Shown: piece after piece, positions 13,084-16,441 of the stretch
How the letters are laid out: each line of letters begins with the position of its first letter
Position numbering within the stretch: position 1 is the first letter of the stretch
Assembly: GCA_045604965.1 (NCBI GenBank)
Contig: JAZUPB010000046.1
Location: 1-16,441, forward strand
Length of the DNA: 16,441 nt
Direction of reading: 5' to 3'
Origin: JAISGQ01 sp045604965
GTDB taxonomy: Bacteria > Bacillota > Clostridia > Oscillospirales > Acutalibacteraceae
Translations under genes and position numbers: made by a program
Notes under the pieces: generated by a model
The model's input: the letters and a program-made list of their open reading frames with translations, nothing else
What the model was told of the DNA's origin: nothing
The model's database searches: none

Positions 13084-14436
13084 CTACCATCTGTAACCAC
13101 GCTTACGAGCAGCCTGTTCCTTCTGTTTCTGCCGTTCGTTCTGCTCGATTGCCTGAACAATATTGAGCTTCTTCTGCATTTCTGCTGACCGTTCCTCGAT
13201 GGCATCACACAGCTTGAGTTCTTTTCGCAGTTCTCTCATTTGCTTTGAAATGTCGGTGAGTTCTATGCGTGTTTGCTCAAGCTCTGCCTGCGGAAGTTTG
13301 CGGCGCAGTTTTGCACGAAGCTGTGCTCTGGCAGTGTCCAGAATCGCAAGCTGCTGTTCGGTGGATTGACGATGATCTTCAATCTGCTCAACGGTGTCGA
13401 TTTTGTAGAGATGCAAAAACTTGTTTTGCTCGATTATTGCGTCCAATTTAACAAGATCCTCCTTCAACAATGGCTTGGCTCGTTTGCCTTGCTCCTTGTG
13501 CTGCGGGAGGATCTTCATTTTGTAAAGATAATGGAAGTACAGCGCCCGGAAACCGGACAGCCGTGGATGCTTCTTGAATGTGCCTCTGAATCGATATGTT
13601 CCGGCAGAGGTATAGTTTTCTCGATATGGTGCTTTCTGGCGACGATTCGCCATGATACGCCGTAATATTGCCGCTTCGGTGTAGTCCTCTCCGAGAGTTT
13701 TCAGCCTGCGGAAACGCTCTGCACCCTTGGCTCGGACAGCAAGATGTTTGCCGCGCTTTATCTCATACCCAAGAGCTTCCATAGCGGCAAAGAAATGCGG
13801 CATAACAAGGGATTGCTCGATGGCGAGGTCGACATCGCTTCGGATGAGGCTCGAATATGTTGGCTTGCCTTCCATTTCTGCCTTGCGTTCGGCGTAGGAT
13901 TTTGATATACCTCTCGGAGATTCAATAACAGAAAGTCCATATTCACGGCATAATCTGTCAGAGATTCGAGCCATGCGGTCTCGCTCTGCGTGGTCGTTAT
14001 GGAAACGTCTGCCATCAATAAAAGATGTTGAGCCAATCACAAAATGATTATGGATTTTGCCTGTATTAAGATGAGTTGCCACCAAAACAACAAATCTGTC
14101 TCCCCATAATTCATCTGCTAACCTCACCCCTATTTCATGAGCTGTGGCTGCATCCACTTCTCCTTCCATAAATGATTGATAACCATGATACCCTGAAACA
14201 CGAATCGGCTTTGATGACATTTTATGCGCTTCCATCATCATCTCATAAGCATTATCTGAATCGCAGTTTATACCATGAACCAAAAACCGATGTTCAGTTT
14301 TTACATCATCTTCCGCATAATGCAAAGCATCATTCAACGCTTTATCATATGGGTCAAGTGTCTTTTCAGGATTGGCAGCATATTCCACAAGATGACCAAG
14401 GTGGCTATGTATTGCCCATAATGATGTAACTGCCAT
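13084..14436 (-). CDS. MOBP-type conjugative relaxase
   Basis: A 450-residue protein. The N-terminal relaxase domain (PF03432-type) shows the likely catalytic Tyr19 in HLVEYAANPEKT, the region DRFVVLVATHLNTGKIHNHFVIGS with His122, His129 and His131 forming the metal-binding histidine motif, and RRFHNDHAERDRMARISD after it. Residues from about 340 form a long charged coiled coil (EQQLAILDTARAQLRAKLRR), typical of the C-terminal half. It nicks oriT and carries the strand into the recipient. The start shares one base with the MobC-like stop (TAATG). The two genes and the oriT candidate upstream form the relaxosome unit. Confidence 0.93.
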   Translation of the reverse strand: MAVTSLWAIHSHLGHLVEYAANPEKTLDPYDKALNDALHYAEDDVKTEHRFLVHGINCDSDNAYEMMMEAHKMSSKPIRVSGYHGYQSFMEGEVDAATAHEIGVRLADELWGDRFVVLVATHLNTGKIHNHFVIGSTSFIDGRRFHNDHAERDRMARISDRLCREYGLSVIESPRGISKSYAERKAEMEGKPTYSSLIRSDVDLAIEQSLVMPHFFAAMEALGYEIKRGKHLAVRAKGAERFRRLKTLGEDYTEAAILRRIMANRRQKAPYRENYTSAGTYRFRGTFKKHPRLSGFRALYFHYLYKMKILPQHKEQGKRAKPLLKEDLVKLDAIIEQNKFLHLYKIDTVEQIEDHRQSTEQQLAILDTARAQLRAKLRRKLPQAELEQTRIELTDISKQMRELRKELKLCDAIEERSAEMQKKLNIVQAIEQNERQKQKEQAARKRGYRW

Positions 14437-14756
14437 TATTCTCTTTTAATTGGTACAAAGGCATTTTGCAGCTTATTACATATATCTCCGAGCTTTTTTA
14501 CACTTGCAGCATATTCCCTTGAGCTCTCCGAAGAATGCCACGGTGTTTCTGCCAACTTTTTCATTACTGCCTTTATCTTGCGAAGTTCAAACAGTACATC
14601 ATAATATTCAATTGGAGGTTTTGCCTGTGGTTCGTATCCATTTATTAACATCCGAACATAACCTTCTCTGGAACAGTTCGTTTTCTTCACCGCTTTATCC
14701 AACCGCTGCAATTCATCTTTTGAAAGACGTAAAACAAAGCTGCTATTTCTTTTCAC
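14436..14756 (-). CDS. MobC-like relaxosome accessory protein
   Basis: A 106-residue protein. The N-terminal 45 residues look like a ribbon-helix-helix DNA-binding domain (SFVLRLSKDELQRLDKAVKK, then SREGYVRMLINGY). The rest is helical (LFELRKIKAVMKKLAE), like the MobC domain. MobC proteins bind oriT and help the relaxase open the nick site. It directly precedes the relaxase with a one-base TAATG overlap, and the oriT candidate lies 10 bases upstream of its start. The ribosome-binding site is weak (AAGTGAAAAG). Confidence 0.82.
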   Translation of the reverse strand: MKRNSSFVLRLSKDELQRLDKAVKKTNCSREGYVRMLINGYEPQAKPPIEYYDVLFELRKIKAVMKKLAETPWHSSESSREYAASVKKLGDICNKLQNAFVPIKRE

Positions 14757-14765
14757 TTATGTATC

Positions 14766-14813
14766 AACCCCAAACTCGCATAGTATTCTGGGGTTTTAGG
14801 GGCAAATCCCCTA
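14766..14813. other. Origin of transfer (oriT) candidate
   Basis: Two inverted repeats lie side by side just upstream of the MobC-like and relaxase genes. The first is AACCCCA (14766-14772) with TGGGGTT (14789-14795). The second is TAGGGG (14797-14802) with CCCCTA (14808-14813) around a CAAAT loop. Position, compactness and adjacency to relaxosome genes fit an oriT. The exact nick site cannot be told from the sequence. The rest of 14757-14927 shows no clear gene. Confidence 0.6.
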
Positions 14814-14927
14814 CGCACCTATTTCCTGCCGTTTGATATCAACAGGCCGTGCTTGCTATTCTTTTACATTGTTACTGTTCTTCGCCATAGATATTGTACA
14901 ACTCCTCTACACGGGTAATAAATTCAT

Positions 14928-15266
14928 TCATAAGCTTTTCTTTAAGATGCATAAGTTTTGTTTCATTGCGCATGTGTTTCGGTTAATACATTTCTCACAC
15001 TCGTATTCTTCAGAACAAACACAATCTACATCATCGTCGAAAAATTCTATGCTTGATTTAAAGCAAGCCTCTGGATCAACAACTATTACACCGGCATTTG
15101 CCTCTTCTATAACAATGTCTTCAAGACACAGTTCACAATCGTCAAGGCTCACTCCTCCGTAGACATACTCATTTTGTGCTCGTATCAACACCTGATTTTT
15201 ACATTCTGCATTAACAAGTAGGGTCTTTTCTCGCTTTTCGATAAGGGTTACTTCGTATGAATTCAT
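14928..15266 (-). CDS. DpnD/PcfM-like protein with a cysteine-rich tail
   Basis: A 112-residue protein. Residues 1-55 (MNSYEVTLIEKREKTLLVNA and the following helix and LEDIVIEE strand) resemble the DpnD/PcfM family, small proteins found in conjugative elements with unknown role. The second half adds DPEACFKSSIEFF and then a cluster of cysteines in C-x-C-x(6)-C-x(2)-C-x(4)-C-x(6)-C spacing (about 82-106), which may bind zinc. Only the first half fits the family, so the tail looks like an added module. GGAC-type spacing before ATG 15266 is weak (AAAGGACAATGTAA). It follows the DUF3846 gene by 18 bases. Confidence 0.62.
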   Translation of the reverse strand: MNSYEVTLIEKREKTLLVNAECKNQVLIRAQNEYVYGGVSLDDCELCLEDIVIEEANAGVIVVDPEACFKSSIEFFDDDVDCVCSEEYECEKCINRNTCAMKQNLCILKKSL

Positions 15267-15284
15267 TTACATTGTCCTTTCTTT

Positions 15285-15692
15285 TTATCTTGCATCATTG
15301 CTGCGATGCTTCGCTGGCGAAATCATGGGAATAGCCGATATTTCTCCATTAATCTTCGCAAACACTTCAGGGTACTTGAATTTCTCACTATACTTCTTGA
15401 TCTGCTCGTCAGACAGACTTCCAAAGTCTTCTCCTGACACATCGCAGATGAAGAAGTCACCTGCCACAATGTCGTAGATGTGACCATCTTCATCTCGAAG
15501 TGCTCTGTTAAGAGGAAGACCATTGATTTTGCCTTCCTCGTTGCAGATCAGGGCAACAGGATCCTCAAAGGGATAGATGGCTTCAATGTAGCCGCCAACG
15601 GTGGCCTGTGAGCCTTTAAGTCCGCTGGGAATTTCAGCCACTTCGGGCGGTTTCATAGGTTTTATGAGCAGAACTTTTATCGTATCGCTCAT
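15285..15692 (-). CDS. DUF3846 family protein
   Basis: A 135-residue protein. The pattern LLIKPMKPPEVAEI, VGGYIEAIYPFEDPVALICNEEGK, GLPLNRAL and the late YDIVAGDFFICD is that of DUF3846, a common small protein of Clostridial ICEs and plasmids whose function is not known. Its ATG overlaps the stop of the Toprim gene (ATGA), so it is translated with it. Confidence 0.85.
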   Translation of the reverse strand: MSDTIKVLLIKPMKPPEVAEIPSGLKGSQATVGGYIEAIYPFEDPVALICNEEGKINGLPLNRALRDEDGHIYDIVAGDFFICDVSGEDFGSLSDEQIKKYSEKFKYPEVFAKINGEISAIPMISPAKHRSNDAR

Positions 15693-16441
15693 CTGGCATC
15701 ACTCCTTATTCTGATTGATAATTTCTGTTTTAGAAAGTCGTTGTAATCCTTTCCTGTGAGCGGAGGTTTGTCAACGCACTCATAATCGGGTAATAGCGCA
15801 GAGCACATTGCTTCCGTGGCATTTCGGCCTGCCTTGTCATTGTCAAAGTGCAGGTGTATTCTCCTGACCGTTGGATGGTCTTTGAGATACTGATTTAGTG
15901 CTACGGGAACACCTGCGTTCTTGTCTTTCGATATACCAGAAAGGGAGAGTTTGTGCGATTCTCTCCAGTCGCGTCCAGCTATTTTTTTAAGCGTGCAGTA
16001 AGAAAGCAGGTCGATTGCGCTTTCAAACACATGAAGTTCGGTGCTGTCTGTACTGCTCTCCAGCGAAAACGAATACTCTTTTTCACTACCTTCGGCATCA
16101 ATCATGAATCGACTGCTGTTTGATGCTCTGATGGCTGCGTGTCTGGGAGTGCCGTTTGTATCGACACCCACAAACACGACATTGTGATGATCTCGCTCCT
16201 CGTAGATTCTGCCGTTTTCGATAAGGTCGATTATGATATTGCGGTCGATACCTCGCTCAAGCAGGTATTTGATTATCCTGTCATTGGTATCACTCCTTTC
16301 CGGCAGGTGAAATTCAATTTTTCGGGGAGGTTCACGGGCATAAGAAAAGGACGGTCTTGAACCCGTCCCGTCAATGGCAAGAGCCGCATCGGGCAGGCTC
16401 ATGCCGCGTATTTTGATGAGGTAATCAAGAGCAGACCTGCC
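15689..16441 (-). CDS. DUF3991/Toprim primase-like protein (partial, 5' end outside the window)
   Basis: The frame is open to the right edge and adds GRSALDYLIKIRG before the first internal Met at 16402, so the true start lies outside. GRSALDYLIKIRGMSLPDAA is the typical DUF3991 (CHC2-like) helix. After a linker, DUF3991 covers roughly the next 100 residues. The Toprim_2 domain follows: Glu in HVFESAIDLLSY (residue 127 from Met 16402), then HLHFDNDKAG with the two aspartates at 187 and 189, and GKDYNDFL near the end. Such proteins are thought to act as primases or nicking enzymes in replication of the transferred strand. The zinc finger expected at the N-terminus cannot be seen. Confidence 0.88.
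   Translation of the reverse strand, partial: GRSALDYLIKIRGMSLPDAALAIDGTGSRPSFSYAREPPRKIEFHLPERSDTNDRIIKYLLERGIDRNIIIDLIENGRIYEERDHHNVVFVGVDTNGTPRHAAIRASNSSRFMIDAEGSEKEYSFSLESSTDSTELHVFESAIDLLSYCTLKKIAGRDWRESHKLSLSGISKDKNAGVPVALNQYLKDHPTVRRIHLHFDNDKAGRNATEAMCSALLPDYECVDKPPLTGKDYNDFLKQKLSIRIRSDAR

Larger units (their letters stand above)
371..16441 (-). mobile_element. Integrative and conjugative element (transfer region, partial)
   Basis: A continuous minus-strand set of conjugation genes fills this stretch: Toprim/DUF3991, DUF3846, MobC-like, relaxase, PcfB, VirD4, Maff2, VirB6, PrgI, VirB4, CHAP hydrolase. Gene order and families match ICEs of Clostridia as known from the literature. No integrase, excisionase or attachment site is visible, so the element runs off the right edge. 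The left boundary is set here by the change in codon use at position 370 and is uncertain. A plasmid with the same transfer module cannot be excluded. Confidence 0.8.

Overview
The window is most of the transfer region of an integrative and conjugative element (ICE), or a closely related conjugative island, from a Gram-positive gut-type Clostridium relative. The gene families present (PcfB/DUF3801, DUF3846, DUF3991-Toprim, Maff2, PrgI, VirB4 with a separate CHAP-domain hydrolase) are those of Oscillospiraceae/Lachnospiraceae elements, so a Ruminococcus-like host is likely; this rests on family recognition, not on a database search. Nearly all genes lie on the minus strand, so the element reads from high to low coordinates.

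Region by region, in transcription order. 16441-14928: DNA-processing and accessory genes, namely a DUF3991/Toprim primase-like protein cut by the window edge, a DUF3846 protein, and a DpnD/PcfM-like protein with a cysteine-rich tail. 14927-14757: intergenic, with two strong inverted repeats that make a good oriT candidate. 14756-11123: relaxosome genes, namely a MobC-like ribbon-helix-helix protein, a MOBP-type relaxase, PcfB, an ArdC-like protein with a damaged metallopeptidase motif, and a small conserved protein. 11172-9286: VirD4/TraG coupling ATPase. 9302-8985: Maff2, a small secreted/membrane protein with a VirB2-pilin-like layout.

9302-6822 is the unusual part. Here the minus-strand transfer operon is interrupted by two plus-strand, A+T-rich genes. 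One is a DUF2625-like protein (7039-7617) and the other a beta-propeller-like protein (8191-8913). Each has its own promoter of the same design (TTGAAA-17 bp-TATAAT, with similar flanks), and each is followed by a copy of the Maff2 gene running toward it. The left Maff2 copy has one frameshift and the right copy is intact. The layout is a two-unit tandem array of promoter, cargo gene, shared hairpin and converging Maff2. I think it is an expandable cargo or immunity-gene cassette site built around a pilin-like gene.

6821-2572: the type IV secretion channel, namely VirB6/TrbL-like, PrgI (VirB3-like) and the VirB4 ATPase. A RelE/ParE-Phd/YefM toxin-antitoxin pair with its own promoter and terminator sits between VirB6 and PrgI. 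2480-885: a membrane-anchored CHAP-domain peptidoglycan hydrolase, whose ribosome-binding site can fold into either of two competing hairpins. 803-371: a BlaI/MecI-type repressor with a clear promoter and two palindromic operators. 368-1: a small membrane-anchored protein of unknown function whose codon use differs sharply from everything to its right; either the element ends here or the sequence was joined here.

Together the genes describe conjugation. The relaxase, MobC and PcfB nick and carry DNA from oriT. VirD4 hands it to the VirB3/4/6 channel, the CHAP hydrolase opens the wall, and Maff2 may form the surface or pore fibre. The toxin-antitoxin pair probably stabilises the element. No tRNA, rRNA, CRISPR array, insertion sequence or integrase was seen in the window.
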